Shown piece by piece: positions 30,901 through 38,877 of a stretch of DNA of 64,000 bases. This DNA comes from Kitasatospora aureofaciens (GTDB lineage: Bacteria > Actinomycetota > Actinomycetes > Streptomycetales > Streptomycetaceae). Numbering within the stretch: position 1 is the first letter of the stretch; each line of letters starts with the position of its first letter. Both the position numbers and the translations under genes were made by a program. Below the pieces are notes generated by a model that did not search any database, was not told the origin of the DNA, and saw only the letters and a list, made by a program, of their open reading frames with translations. The stretch covers positions 1-64,000 of the forward strand of contig NZ_JPRF03000018.1 in assembly GCF_001188955.3 (NCBI RefSeq). Direction: 5' to 3'.

Positions 30901-32230
30901 CCCGGTAGTCGATGTCACCTGCGGCCTTCGGCGCGCCGGTGAGCTGTTCGACCTTGGCGCCGTCATCGCTCGAAAGGTGCCAGGTTCCGGTGGCGTCGTC
31001 GCGCACGATCGCGCCGGAGCGACCACCCAGGGAAAGGGTGGCGTTCTGCCCGCCCCAGCACTTGTCGGGCGAGCCGGTGATGCCGGCCTGGTCGCAGCTC
31101 TTGTAGGAGCGCTCGATGAAGCCGGGCTCGTATCCCCAGCCGTCGCCGATCCACGAGGGCTGGGCGTTGGTCGAGGACGTTTTCCCGTCCACCGCGGCCG
31201 AGTTGTAGCCGAGCGCCACGGTCGGAGCCGCGCCCCCTAGCGCGGGCGGCACCTGGATCGGGTAACTGTACGTGAAGTTCCCCGCGTTGGATCCCGCAGT
31301 CCAGGCCGCCGACGGCGACAGGGACGACGCCGTGTAGTTGCCCATGGCGCCGGACGGCGAAGGTGAAGCGGAGAGCACCACAGAGCCGCCACTGCCACCC
31401 GTGTCAGCGACAGCCTCAGTCCGTACGGGTGCTGTGGTCGTGCTGAAAGAGGCCTTCACAGCGCCGTTCTGCCGCTGCTGGGCAGGCACTGAGGGGGGAA
31501 GGACGACGTCGGCGGTGATTTTGCCGTGCCCGTCGACCTTCGCCGCAACCGGAGTCTGGGTACGGCACTCAGACAGGCCCGGTGTGGTCAGCGCGCAGGA
31601 TGGCAGTGCGACAAGGGAGGCCCGGTCGGACCACCCGGCCGCCTGCAGTGCCTTCAGGTCCAGGGTGACGCTCGCCGCACGTCCGTTACTGCTCGTGGGA
31701 GCCTCGGCATCGGTCAGGGCGATGAGCGGCCCAGTGACGCCGACGGCTTTCCCTTGGTCCTGCCCAGTCACCTGAACCGTGACCGTATGCGCGCTCTCGC
31801 CCTTGCCGGTGCCCGGGGCGACCTGGACGGCCAGAGGCCCAGCCTGGGAACCGGTCGCGCCGCCGGAGGCTGGCGATGCGCCACCGGTCGCGGCACGCGC
31901 GGCCTGCGCCTCCGGACTGTCGGGCCCCACCGTCACTGTCGCGGTACCCGTCACCAGTGGCTGCGCAGGCTCGGGCTTCCAGGCAGGCGCCGGGGCCACG
32001 GGCTTCGGCGTCGACGTCTGTACGTCCTGACCCGGCACCGAGACGGTCTCGTCCCCCAGCGGCGTGTGCGGGGGTGTCCAGATCTTCCCCTTCGGCGTGG
32101 GGTACGTCCATGCCGCCGCAGGGGGAACGGACACCCCGGTCAGTGTCAGGGCGACCATCGCCGCCACCGCAGGCGACCGCCATCGGCCCCCTGCTGGTCT
32201 CCCGGCCCGTTTACGGGCAGGCCAAACCAT
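24974..32230 (-). CDS. secreted RHS/YD-repeat polymorphic toxin with Hint domain and DddA-like deaminase C-terminus
   Basis: This product of about 2,418 residues is a polymorphic toxin. Residues 1–40 form a signal peptide (AVAAMVALTLTGVSVPPAAA). A large β-rich shell follows, with YD-type repeats from about residue 1150 (YDALGRLTAVW, YDLRGRQVSAS, YDLLGRKTGTY). The RHS core signature is at about 1945–1988 (RQYDPVRGRFISPDPI … NDPINASDPSGLF). A Hint/intein-like domain starts at about Cys2134 (CSFAASTPVLMADGSTREI) and ends near 2273 (YYVLAGATPVLVHNA); it probably releases the last ~140 residues. That tip has HLEAQVAALMRQ, ATLYIHFWNEEAAREVCWAC and LPKDSELTVVF. These are the His-Glu and CxxC zinc ligands of SCP1.201/DddA-like deaminases, which deaminate cytosine in DNA. 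ATG 32230 (GAGGAG eight bases before) is preferred to GTG 32236. Confidence 0.88.
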   Translation of the reverse strand: MVWPARKRAGRPAGGRWRSPAVAAMVALTLTGVSVPPAAAWTYPTPKGKIWTPPHTPLGDETVSVPGQDVQTSTPKPVAPAPAWKPEPAQPLVTGTATVTVGPDSPEAQAARAATGGASPASGGATGSQAGPLAVQVAPGTGKGESAHTVTVQVTGQDQGKAVGVTGPLIALTDAEAPTSSNGRAASVTLDLKALQAAGWSDRASLVALPSCALTTPGLSECRTQTPVAAKVDGHGKITADVVLPPSVPAQQRQNGAVKASFSTTTAPVRTEAVADTGGSGGSVVLSASPSPSGAMGNYTASSLSPSAAWTAGSNAGNFTYSYPIQVPPALGGAAPTVALGYNSAAVDGKTSSTNAQPSWIGDGWGYEPGFIERSYKSCDQAGITGSPDKCWGGQNATLSLGGRSGAIVRDDATGTWHLSSDDGAKVEQLTGAPKAAGDIDYRDMEYWRISTPDGVQYYFGRNHLPGGDGSDPAAGSVLTMPVYSPKSGDPCYNQTSGNSSWCQMAWRWQLDYVVDSHGNLVTYKYAAEGNKYQRGAVQSGGNGTLTDYQRSGFLKEIGYGQRLDDQKAAKGGANPAAKVLFTVAERCIPDATNDCSEGKRAGNANAWPDTPVDQICTDSTCLNSAPTFFTTKRLTAISTQVWVNSAYRTVDTWNLNQQLADPGDGTKRLLQLDSIQRVPSNGQAEIKNLPPVQFQYKMRANRVDGLVPASPMFMRPRIQSITTEMGGRIDVIYSDPECSRLNNRMPASEDNNSMACIPVKWYLPGQSSKDPVNDWFDKPLVKTVVEQDLVSTPAIAKTTEYSYGGGAAWHRNDAELIDARTRTWDDFRGYQTVTTTTGNANPGEAPKTQQRVTYLRGMVGDYLADGKTLRTVPEVPNPLGGTVPDNAQLSGRVVAAETFDQAGKDGTVTTISGTAYNGQQKSATHAQSAGAPQVYAWRPDSETTAITKALLADGTWRTTTSTTITEPANGNRVIKVDDKGDGTAATPEICTTTGYAASDNPQLLTLVAEQTSFQGSCTGTATAANTLSSGRTLYDGKAFGRAGTTGDPTGNHVLDHFDQGGNAVYAHAGSATFDAYGRSLTTATTDGSTYNGAGAQVSGPSVTPAVTKVDLTPASGALPTQVRTTGPMGTGWTTTGTLDPARGSALTSTDANGRVITGQYDALGRLTAVWAPDRPTTQLPSRKFTYGLKGTAGPSTVKTESLNDDATTYAVNIDIYDGLGRARQSQRTSDARPNGRLITDRLYDTHGWVIKTSSSYYEKSSFPTESIFIPTADGQVPGQTWNTYDGSGRVVRAEFRSNGNLQWATTTAYPGADRIDVTPPSGGMPSSTVTDARGRTAAVWQYRTPTATGNSTDADVTTYAYTPTGQTASHTDSSGNTWNYTYDLRGRQVSASDPDTGVTQTFYDVNSRVDHTVDAKGTTIAYTYDLLGRKTGTYSGSVTPANQLAAWTYDSLAKGLPTSSTRYVGGSGGAAYTTAVTGYDTAYRPLGTSITIPAVEKELAGTYTTTNTYSPVLGALTRSDIPAAGGLPAESITYAHTITGLLFAAASLDQAIVQQVDYDALARPIRTTVGDYGTQVVSTQQYDPATGRVINSFIDRQVNTVSASQTSYTYAPSGRITSVTDIQDAAATDTQCFTYDYLGRLTGAWTDTGGTSTIADWTDSSGTKHGTGSSTTVPGTGGCNNTSGPAAVSPGGRTVGGPTPYWNTYTYDTTGNRTGLVQHDITGNSLKDTTTTQTFGAAKTRNTPTSAPNTGGGTGGPHALLTSTTSGSAGTKTVGYQYDAAGNPTAITDTSGTTTLAWNGEGKLNSLSSTGAAGTTSYLYDADGNQLIRRNPGKTTLNLPTDELTLDTTTGTLSNVRSITAGGGLTYTRVTSAIGGGNVVIQAADPHGTNGVQISTDANMTVARRPTDPFGNPRGNQPTAGQWAGSKGFVGGSKDDATGLTNLGARQYDPVRGRFISPDPILDQANPQQWNAYAYSNNDPINASDPSGLFLGFDCKTCDDIVDKGKSLASGAWHETVKEYNEIAEGAARLIGDDKTADNFRNQRENPDSPLNLTTIISEAGGPLDGPQTHSSWYQWGRKLVQIFGPPLPIVSPGGWAAGAAIHGEEFVAKHPGMVRKLFSKIASKVRPKAGPCSFAASTPVLMADGSTREISDVKPGDQVQAADPQTGENDGHTVTDTWKHDDSDLIDVTIKTGDDEETIHTTAEHPFWDTTAQKWIPAADLRPGHTLKTEDGQDTTIVSVHEVAGQQAMYNLTVADLHTYYVLAGATPVLVHNACKDETGLELAKRAAGHFQGPGKKPGGVTGAMYVEGRGWYDTPLSSGFDNIHPEVDGNFAPGTKRAYRHHLEAQVAALMRQDLSIKKATLYIHFWNEEAAREVCWACDTTLSDMLPKDSELTVVFRREDGSIERTEPYKGNAR

Positions 32231-32507
32231 CGTCACATCTCCTCATTGATTGTCAACTTGGCACCACATGGACACAGCTATGCCATGATCAACATGACGA
32301 TATGTGCGAGCTCCGACACATCACAGGAAGATCGATCCCGGCGTATGAGATGTTTATAAAGTCTTGACATTGCGGCCTGTGCGTATCGGGACATGTCCAC
32401 GCAAGGCGGCAACGGGTTTGACCGATCTGCAGGTCAGGCCACATCGTTCCCATCCGAACGCAGATGCACCAGCGTCTGCCTAGCGGGAGGGGACTCACAG
32501 AAGAGCC
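32231..32507. promoter_or_regulatory. divergent promoter region of the toxin and its secreted partner
   Basis: The 277-base region between the two secreted-protein genes is much AT-richer than its surroundings. It contains TTGACA at 32363–32368 on the plus strand and TTGACA-like TTGTCAA at 32248–32254 toward the toxin gene, but no well-spaced −10 can be paired confidently with either. Shared control of both genes is plausible from the arrangement. Confidence 0.4.
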
Positions 32508-35500
32508 ATGTCCACCACGCCACGGACAACTACGAACACGCAACCACCATCGATACGCACGCGCCCCAGCCGCATGACCGCGCTCGGAACGGGGTGCCTC
32601 GTGAGCCTAGGCCTGCTCACCGCGCCCTCAGCAGTGGCTGCCGATTCCCCGCCCGCACCCACCCACGGGCCAGTCGGCGGAGTCGCGCCCCTGGTTTCGT
32701 CCACACCTGCCCCGGCCCGCACGCCTCTGCAGCAGGCCATGCTGGACGCGATCGCCAAGGCGAAGTCCACCGGCAAGCCGGTCGTCATCGACGCTCTGAC
32801 CGACGTCGCGTCCAAGACCGTCGCCAACCCGAACGGCACGCTGACCACCACGGCCAATGCCCAGCCCGTCCGCGTGAAGCAGGGCAGCGGCTGGGCCGAT
32901 CTCGACCCCACGCTCCGCCAGAACCCCGACGGCACCGTCAGTCCCGCCGTCGCAAGCACGGCGCTGGCCCTGTCCGGCGGGGGGAGCGGCCCGATGGCCA
33001 CCCTCAAGACCACCGACGGCAAACAGCTGTCTGTCGGTGCCCCCTTCTCGCTGCCCAAGCCGGCTCTGAACGGCGATACGGCCACGTACGCAAACGTGCT
33101 GCCCGACGTCGACCTCCAGGTCACCGCCCTGCCAGTCGGCGGCTGGCGCGACGTCATCGTCGTACGGACGGCGAAGGCAGCGGCGAACCCGGCGCTGAAG
33201 ACCCTGCGCTTCCCGATCACTTCCCAAGGGCTGACCGTCTCCTCCGACGCCAACGGTAGTATCAACGTCAAGGACGACAAGGGCAGCCTGCGCTTCCGGT
33301 CCCCGGCCCCACTGCAGTGGGACTCCTCCAATCCCTCAGCGGTTCCGGCCAGCGCCAGCGCCGGGGTCAAGCTGGCGTCCTTCTCCGCGGCGGCACCGGC
33401 CTCCGACGCAACTCCGTCGCCGCCTGCGGCTGGGACCCCGTCAACAGCTGAGGCACCCGGTGACGGCGCGAACGTCGCCAGGATCGGCAGCACCATCACG
33501 GCAGGGGCGATCGAGCTGACACCCGATCCCCAGGCCCTTGGTTCCGGAACCGGCCCGTGGTACCTCGACCCGTCCCTGGTCGCCGCCACCAGCTCAACCC
33601 AGGGCTCGGTGGAGGTCCAGGAGAACTACAAGACGGCGGAGAACTTCAACAAGAAGAACAACCTGGCCACCGGCTACTGCGGCTACCACAGCAGCGACCC
33701 CAACCTCGACTGTGGCAGTGAGGGCCGCCAGCGCGCCTACTTCCAGTTCGGCATCAACCCGGCGCTCTACACCAAGCCCAGTGGCGCCGAAAGCCCGCCA
33801 ACCATCTTCAACTCCACCCTCAACGCCCAGGTTACCGGTGCCTCCAGCCCCGGAACGGACACGCCGTTCGAGGTGTACTCGGCTCCCAAGCCCATCTACG
33901 AGCACACCAGCTGGAACGACCAGCCCTGCGGCACTGACGGCAGAGTTGCCATGCAGAACTGCCCGGAGGTCAACGGTCAGAGACTCACGGGTACCGGCCC
34001 GCTGGCCATCGACGTCACCGACATCATGAAGCAGGCGATCGCCGGCCAGTGGCCGTGGTGGACGGCCGCCATCGCCCCGCAGGGCAACGAATGGGACAAG
34101 ACGTACCGGCACCAGATCGCCAACAACCCGTACATCACCACCACCTACGACATCACACCGACCGTCTGGTGGGCTCGCACCACGCCCACCCCGGGATTCG
34201 CGGGCAACAACAGCACGGCCGCGTGCACCAGCGGCGGCGCCCACCCGTGGGACAACCCCGGCTGGGTCGGCAACAACCAAGAGATCTACCTCACCGCCAA
34301 CAGCTGGTCACCGGCCGGACAGCCGCTCTACACCGGCTACCACATGTGGGACGACAACGACCCCAACTTCAGCGCCGTCCCGGGAGCATGGGGCGGAAGC
34401 TACAACGACCCCGGCCCGACCGTGAGTGTGGGATCGCTGTCGGACGGCCACCAGTACGGCTGGACCGCCCGCGCCACCGACAACACCCTCACCTCACCCA
34501 TGACTGGGTGGTGCTACTTCCGCGTCGACAAGACCAACCCCCGCGTCAGCATCAGCTCCACCGACTTCCCGCCCTCGGGAACCCCCAACCCCAGCCCGGC
34601 CAAGTACATGAACGACCAGGGCACCTTCACCATCAACGCCGACGACCCGTCCCCGGGTTCGGGCCTGCAGGCCTCCGGCGTCGCGTGTGTGCGGGTGAGC
34701 ACCGACCCGACTCCGGTCGTCGGCTGGAAGTGCGGCCAGGACGGCACACAGGCACCGGGCACGCCGTACACCTACCAGCCACGCCGTTGGGGCACCAACG
34801 CCCTCTACGCCTGGGCCATGGACAACGCCGGCAACTACAGCCAACCTGCCATCTACAACTTCTACGTCCCCTGGAAGCCTGGCACCCAGCCGCTGTTCGG
34901 AGACGTCACCAACGACCAACAGCCGGACATCGTCATCGCCGACAAGAACGGCGACCTGAGGATCACCGGCGGCACCACCGATCCCGCCACCTCCTTGGTC
35001 GCTCCCGCGTCTGCCGCGCCCGGCAATGGCCAGTACGGGGCCACCTGGGCCGACTACCAGATCAGCCACCACGGCTCCCTCACAGCCGGGCAGCCGGTCG
35101 ACCAACTCGTCGTCCACTACATCGGTACCGCAGCGGAGCTGAAGAAGGTCCTCTACGTCATTCCCAATGACGGAACCGGACGCTTCGACCAGAACACCCC
35201 CATGGCCCCGAGCCGCCCCACCAGCTGCAAGGTCTACGGCACCGGCGCAGCGTGCGACGGGTACAACAGCGCCGACTGGAGCAACGTCACCCAGGTCATC
35301 GCCTTCGGCACACCCAAGGGCGAGGCCGTGGGCCCCAAGCCGGGCGACCCGACGAAAACGGTCTTCACCACCCAGACGTCCATCATGACGCTGGAGAACA
35401 ACAACCTCTACCTTTTCACCCCTGTCGGTAACCTCCTGGGCAGCGCAACGCTCATCCCCACCGCCTCCGGCAGCTGGAACGATTACGAACTCATCAACCC

Positions 35501-36293
35501 CGGTGCGGCAAACGGACCCACGACCAACCCCATCACCAAGGCGACCACGAACCAGCCCACGCTCTGGGCACGCAACCGCACCAACGGAAACATCTACGCC
35601 TACCCCCTCGGCTGGAACGCCGACGGCACCGTCGACTACTCCGCCCTCACCAAGCCCGACACGGGCACAGCCATCCTGACCGGTGCCAACTGGACCACGG
35701 CGGCACAACCGAAGATTGGCGCCGCAGACCTGAACAACGACGGCTACCCTGACCTGTGGGCCATCAACACCAGCAACGCCATCACCGTCTTCCTCGGCAA
35801 GAGCAGCACCGGCACCAAGAACAAGGTCGACGGTTTCGACAACTGGCAGTTCCTCGGCTACGCCGACGCCAGTACCTCGATCCACCCCAACCTGGTCTCC
35901 TGGCAATGCATTGATGCCGAGGGAGGCCCCCGGGACGGCGCCCCGCTGGCTATCTACTCGTGCTGGAACACGCGTAACCAGCGGTTCAACCTCAGCACAG
36001 ACGGCACCATTCGGGCCGGCGCCTACTGTCTCTCCACCGCTGGCGACGCCAACACCAACGGCACCCAACTCACCCTCACCAACTGCGACGGCAGGCCCAC
36101 CCAGAAGTGGTCCGTCCGACCGGACGGCCGCATCATCAACCAGACCACCATCACCGGGGCCGACCCCAACACCGGCCGCTGCATCGAGCTGAACAACTCG
36201 CACACCGAACAGGGCACCCGGCTCGATATCTGGGACTGCCCAGGCCTTTTCGACAACAGCCGATGGACCCTCCAGCCCGAACGGACTCCGTGA
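32508..36293 (+). CDS. secreted FG-GAP repeat and ricin-type lectin protein, partner of the RHS toxin
   Basis: This 1,261-residue exported protein has a signal peptide at about 20–45 (TALGTGCLVSLGLLTAPSAV). A β-rich region follows, then a DNRLRE-like segment at about 365–540 with paired cysteines. An FG-GAP/VCBS-like β-propeller has calcium-binding loops (FGDVTNDQQPDIVIADKNGD near 796 and IGAADLNNDGYPDLWAINTS near 1069). A C-terminal ricin β-trefoil at about 1128–1258 has three QxW-like repeats (NQRFNL, TQKWSV, NSRWTL). It is divergent from the RHS gene. Such pairs recur in streptomycetes, so a shared role is inferred; the lectin part suggests surface or glycan binding. It is followed by a strong terminator. 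Confidence 0.82.
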   Translation: MSTTPRTTTNTQPPSIRTRPSRMTALGTGCLVSLGLLTAPSAVAADSPPAPTHGPVGGVAPLVSSTPAPARTPLQQAMLDAIAKAKSTGKPVVIDALTDVASKTVANPNGTLTTTANAQPVRVKQGSGWADLDPTLRQNPDGTVSPAVASTALALSGGGSGPMATLKTTDGKQLSVGAPFSLPKPALNGDTATYANVLPDVDLQVTALPVGGWRDVIVVRTAKAAANPALKTLRFPITSQGLTVSSDANGSINVKDDKGSLRFRSPAPLQWDSSNPSAVPASASAGVKLASFSAAAPASDATPSPPAAGTPSTAEAPGDGANVARIGSTITAGAIELTPDPQALGSGTGPWYLDPSLVAATSSTQGSVEVQENYKTAENFNKKNNLATGYCGYHSSDPNLDCGSEGRQRAYFQFGINPALYTKPSGAESPPTIFNSTLNAQVTGASSPGTDTPFEVYSAPKPIYEHTSWNDQPCGTDGRVAMQNCPEVNGQRLTGTGPLAIDVTDIMKQAIAGQWPWWTAAIAPQGNEWDKTYRHQIANNPYITTTYDITPTVWWARTTPTPGFAGNNSTAACTSGGAHPWDNPGWVGNNQEIYLTANSWSPAGQPLYTGYHMWDDNDPNFSAVPGAWGGSYNDPGPTVSVGSLSDGHQYGWTARATDNTLTSPMTGWCYFRVDKTNPRVSISSTDFPPSGTPNPSPAKYMNDQGTFTINADDPSPGSGLQASGVACVRVSTDPTPVVGWKCGQDGTQAPGTPYTYQPRRWGTNALYAWAMDNAGNYSQPAIYNFYVPWKPGTQPLFGDVTNDQQPDIVIADKNGDLRITGGTTDPATSLVAPASAAPGNGQYGATWADYQISHHGSLTAGQPVDQLVVHYIGTAAELKKVLYVIPNDGTGRFDQNTPMAPSRPTSCKVYGTGAACDGYNSADWSNVTQVIAFGTPKGEAVGPKPGDPTKTVFTTQTSIMTLENNNLYLFTPVGNLLGSATLIPTASGSWNDYELINPGAANGPTTNPITKATTNQPTLWARNRTNGNIYAYPLGWNADGTVDYSALTKPDTGTAILTGANWTTAAQPKIGAADLNNDGYPDLWAINTSNAITVFLGKSSTGTKNKVDGFDNWQFLGYADASTSIHPNLVSWQCIDAEGGPRDGAPLAIYSCWNTRNQRFNLSTDGTIRAGAYCLSTAGDANTNGTQLTLTNCDGRPTQKWSVRPDGRIINQTTITGADPNTGRCIELNNSHTEQGTRLDIWDCPGLFDNSRWTLQPERTP

Positions 36294-36336
36294 CCTGTCG
36301 GCCGTCCCACGACGTGAACTGACATGACCTTCGCAG

Positions 36337-36368
36337 GGCGAGGCTCCGGAATATCCCGGAGCCTCGCC
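36337..36368 (+). terminator. hairpin terminator after the FG-GAP/lectin gene
   Basis: GGCGAGGCTCCGG (36337–36349) pairs perfectly with CCGGAGCCTCGCC (36356–36368) around a six-base loop, followed by TCTTCG. Confidence 0.85.
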
Positions 36369-36499
36369 TCTTCGTTCTCCACGGTGAGTAATCGGCCGGG
36401 TACCAGCGGGCGGCAGGTGGCGAGCGTCGTTCCGCCACCTGCCGACCGGGTGAGGGACTGTTCAGCCACTGCCACTGAGCCACTACGTCGAGGAACGGA

Positions 36500-36845
36500 G
36501 TGTGGCCCGGCGTGGTGGACCTTGTTCCCGAAGACTTCCGGTCGTTGAGGAACCCGCGCTCAACATCGATGCCGTACCGAGGATGGCAGTTGGCCGGAGG
36601 AGGGCTGATGAGAGTTGACAGGCGGGGAAGATCAAGTTACCAGAGGGCCATGCCGACCCCGACGGGACCGACTGGCTGGAGGCGTACGCGAGATTCGCCG
36701 TCAATTACTCCGAGCTGCCAGTCGACCTGGGCGCCGTCCGGCATATCTGTGATCTGAGGCCGTTGACCGATGACGTGGTCCCAAGGCCGAGCGCGCCCTC
36801 GCGGACCTTACTGAGGACATTGCCGAGATCGGTTACCCCACGACG
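36500..36845 (+). pseudogene. decayed copy of the hypothetical gene at 48358–49017
   Basis: Nucleotides from GTGTGGCCCGGCGTGGTGGA at about 36500 to GAGATCGGTTACCCCACGAC at about 36824–36844 align with 48626–49014. The later gene has GTGTGGCCAGGGGTGGTGGA at the start and GAGATCGGCTACCCCCCGAC at the end. Internal deletions and frameshifts destroy the reading frame, and the 5′ half is missing. The right edge is cut by the IS256 element beginning at 36846, within a few bases of where the stop codon would be. Confidence 0.85.
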
Positions 36846-38229
36846 GGGTGTGTCCAGCCAACGGTGTAACTCAGGTTGATTTGTACTACCGGCGGCCGAT
36901 GGAGAGTCGGCCGTCGAAGGTGATCTCGAAGGCGTTCAGTGCGGCCTTCCAGCGGGTGGTCCAGCGTTTGCGGCCGGCTCCGGTCGGGTCGAGCGCCATG
37001 ATGGCCATGTAGACGCACTTCAACGCGGCCTGCTCGTTGGGGAAGTGGCCGCGGGCTCGGACGGCCTTGCGGATGCGGGCGTTGACCGACTCGATCGCGT
37101 TGGTGGTGCAGACGACCCGGCGGATCTCGGTGTCGAACTGGAGGAAGGGGACGAACTCGGCCCAGGCGTCCGACCACATCTTCACGATCGCCGGATACTT
37201 GTCGCCCCAGGCCTCCTGGAACTCCAGGAACCGGTCCTCGGCCGCTTTCGCGGTCGGGGCGGTGTAGACGGGCTTGAGTGCCTTCGAGATCTTGTCCCAG
37301 TCCTGGCGAGCTGCGTATCGAAAGGACGCGCGCATCAGGTGGACCACGCAGGTCTGGGTGATGGCCTGCGGCCAGACGGTCTCGATGGCGTCGGGCAGGC
37401 CCTTGAGGCCGTCGCAGACGACCATGCACACATCGCCGACGCCGCGATTCTTGATCTCGGTGAGGACGTGGAGCCAGTACTTGGCGCCCTCGCCGCCGTC
37501 GCCGGCCCACAGACCGAGGATCTCGCGGGTGCCCTCGACGGTGACCGCGAGCGCGACGTAGATCGGGCGGTTCGCCACCTGACCATCGCGGATCTTCACG
37601 TGGACGCAGTCGATGAAGATCACTGGGTAGACCGGGTCCAGGGGCCGGTTCTGCCACTCGGCCATCCCGTCGATCACCTTGTCGGTGATGGTGGAGATGG
37701 TCTGCTTGGACACGTTCGCGCCGTAGACCTCGGCCAGGTGGGCGGAGATCTCACCGTGTGTCAGGCCCCGGGCGGACAGGGACAGGACCATGTCGTCCAC
37801 GCCGGTCAGCCGGCGCTGGCGCTTGCGCACGATCTGCGGCTCGAAGCTGCCCTCCCGATCGCGGGGCACGTCGATCTCGACCGGCCCTACGTCGGTGACC
37901 ACGGTCTTCGAGCGGGTGCCGTTGCGGGAGTTCCCCGAGCCGGCGCCGGCCGGGTCGTGCTTCTCGTAGCCGAGGTGGTCGGTGATCTCGCCCTCCAGGG
38001 CGGCCTCCAGGACGCGTTTGGTGAGCTGCTGCAGGAGCCCGCCCTCGCCGGTCAGTTTGACGCCTCCGGCGCGGGCCCGGTCGACCAACTGCCCGATCAA
38101 CTGCTCGTCCAGTACGTCCGGCGCGAGCTCGACCGGCCGGACTTCCTCAACCGCCTCCGCGGAGACGATCACGTCGCTCATCAGGTGTTCTCTCTTGATC
38201 GGGAGTTACACCGAAGACCGTACAGACCC
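36846..38229 (-). mobile_element. IS256-family insertion sequence
   Basis: Imperfect 27-base terminal inverted repeats (21 of 27 matching; the inner 11 bases CGGTGTAACTC are identical) bound a 1,384-bp element carrying one transposase gene. The flanking bases are CCCACGACG on the left and ACTGCTGAA on the right, so there is no target duplication. This means the element joins two formerly separate sequences, through deletion or recombination after insertion. The left neighbour is a decayed gene; the right neighbour is an IS3 fragment that begins exactly at the IS256 end. Confidence 0.85.
36886..38181 (-). CDS. IS256-family (mutator-type) transposase
   Basis: The 431-residue protein is an intact DDE transposase of the IS256 family. 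Diagnostic parts are 'EGEITDHLGYEKHD', 'RDREGSFEPQIVRKRQRRL', 'YPVIFIDCVHVKIRDG' (first catalytic Asp), 'VCDGLKGLPDAIETVWPQAI' (second) and 'CTTNAIESVNARIRKAVRAR' (region of the catalytic Glu). Full length and an unbroken frame suggest it could still be active. ATG 38181 is the start. Confidence 0.95.
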   Translation of the reverse strand: MSDVIVSAEAVEEVRPVELAPDVLDEQLIGQLVDRARAGGVKLTGEGGLLQQLTKRVLEAALEGEITDHLGYEKHDPAGAGSGNSRNGTRSKTVVTDVGPVEIDVPRDREGSFEPQIVRKRQRRLTGVDDMVLSLSARGLTHGEISAHLAEVYGANVSKQTISTITDKVIDGMAEWQNRPLDPVYPVIFIDCVHVKIRDGQVANRPIYVALAVTVEGTREILGLWAGDGGEGAKYWLHVLTEIKNRGVGDVCMVVCDGLKGLPDAIETVWPQAITQTCVVHLMRASFRYAARQDWDKISKALKPVYTAPTAKAAEDRFLEFQEAWGDKYPAIVKMWSDAWAEFVPFLQFDTEIRRVVCTTNAIESVNARIRKAVRARGHFPNEQAALKCVYMAIMALDPTGAGRKRWTTRWKAALNAFEITFDGRLSIGRR

Positions 38230-38561
38230 ACTGCTGAAGGCGGGAATCGAGCCGAGCATGGGAAGCGTGGGGGACTCGTTCGACAACGCCCTCGCCGAGA
38301 ACTTCTGGAGCGTGCTGAAGACCGAGTGCGTGCGTCGCACGACCTTCGAGACCCGCACTGACGCCGACCTGGCCCTGTTCGCCTACATCGACGGCTGGTA
38401 CAACACCCGCCGCATCCAGAAGCGCCTGGGCTGGCTCAGCCCCGACGAGTACGAGGCGAAGTTCTACGCCGACCAGGCGACGGCCGAACCGGTGACCGTC
38501 GAACCACCCACACCCGTCCTGACCAGGTAATCAACGCCTCCCGTGCAGCGGGGGAAGCTCA
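38230..38561 (+). mobile_element. IS3-family 3′ fragment, identical to the tail of the IS3 at 45471–48254
   Basis: 332 bases are identical by eye to 47923–48254. They encode the last 97 or so residues of an IS3 OrfB (GDSFDNALAENFWSVLKTEC … LFAYIDGWYNTRRIQKRLGW) and the right inverted repeat ending GGGGGAAGCTCA. The 5′ part is missing; it starts abruptly at the IS256 right end. Confidence 0.92.
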
Positions 38562-38877
38562 GCCGTCAGCAGACGGTGAACCCCCGCCCTCACGCCGTAC
38601 CCACATGCACATGAAAAGTGCCTCTGACCTGGGACGATCCCTTGTCGTGGCGACAAGGGTGGGCGCGGGCTCGTGGTTCGCACAGACGTCGTCGTGGCCG
38701 ATACCGCGTTTGCTTGCGGAAGTGGTTCGGGACGCGCTCGGCGCGGTGGTGCGTGATGGGGACGCGAGGAATCGCAAGCGTGACCGCATCAGGCGCGCTC
38801 ATTTGCGGCGGGAAAATGCGCTGGGGCATCCGGGAGCCGGACGGTAGCGTGCGGGGACGATCTCTGGGGGTGGGCTG
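38562..38877. other. intergenic sequence without a supported gene
   Basis: A plus-strand open frame of 80 codons (38605–38847) exists, but it has no ribosome binding site or recognisable sequence. Nothing else stands out. Confidence 0.5.

Noticed and set aside
25127..31240. A 2,037-codon open frame on the plus strand, antisense to the RHS gene
   Set aside because: It is a shadow of the high-GC codon pattern of the toxin gene: no domains, no ribosome binding site, biased composition. The toxin strand has recognised repeats and signatures throughout.
38605..38847. An 80-codon open frame after the IS3 fragment
   Set aside because: No ribosome binding site and no recognisable sequence; it lies in decayed flanking DNA.
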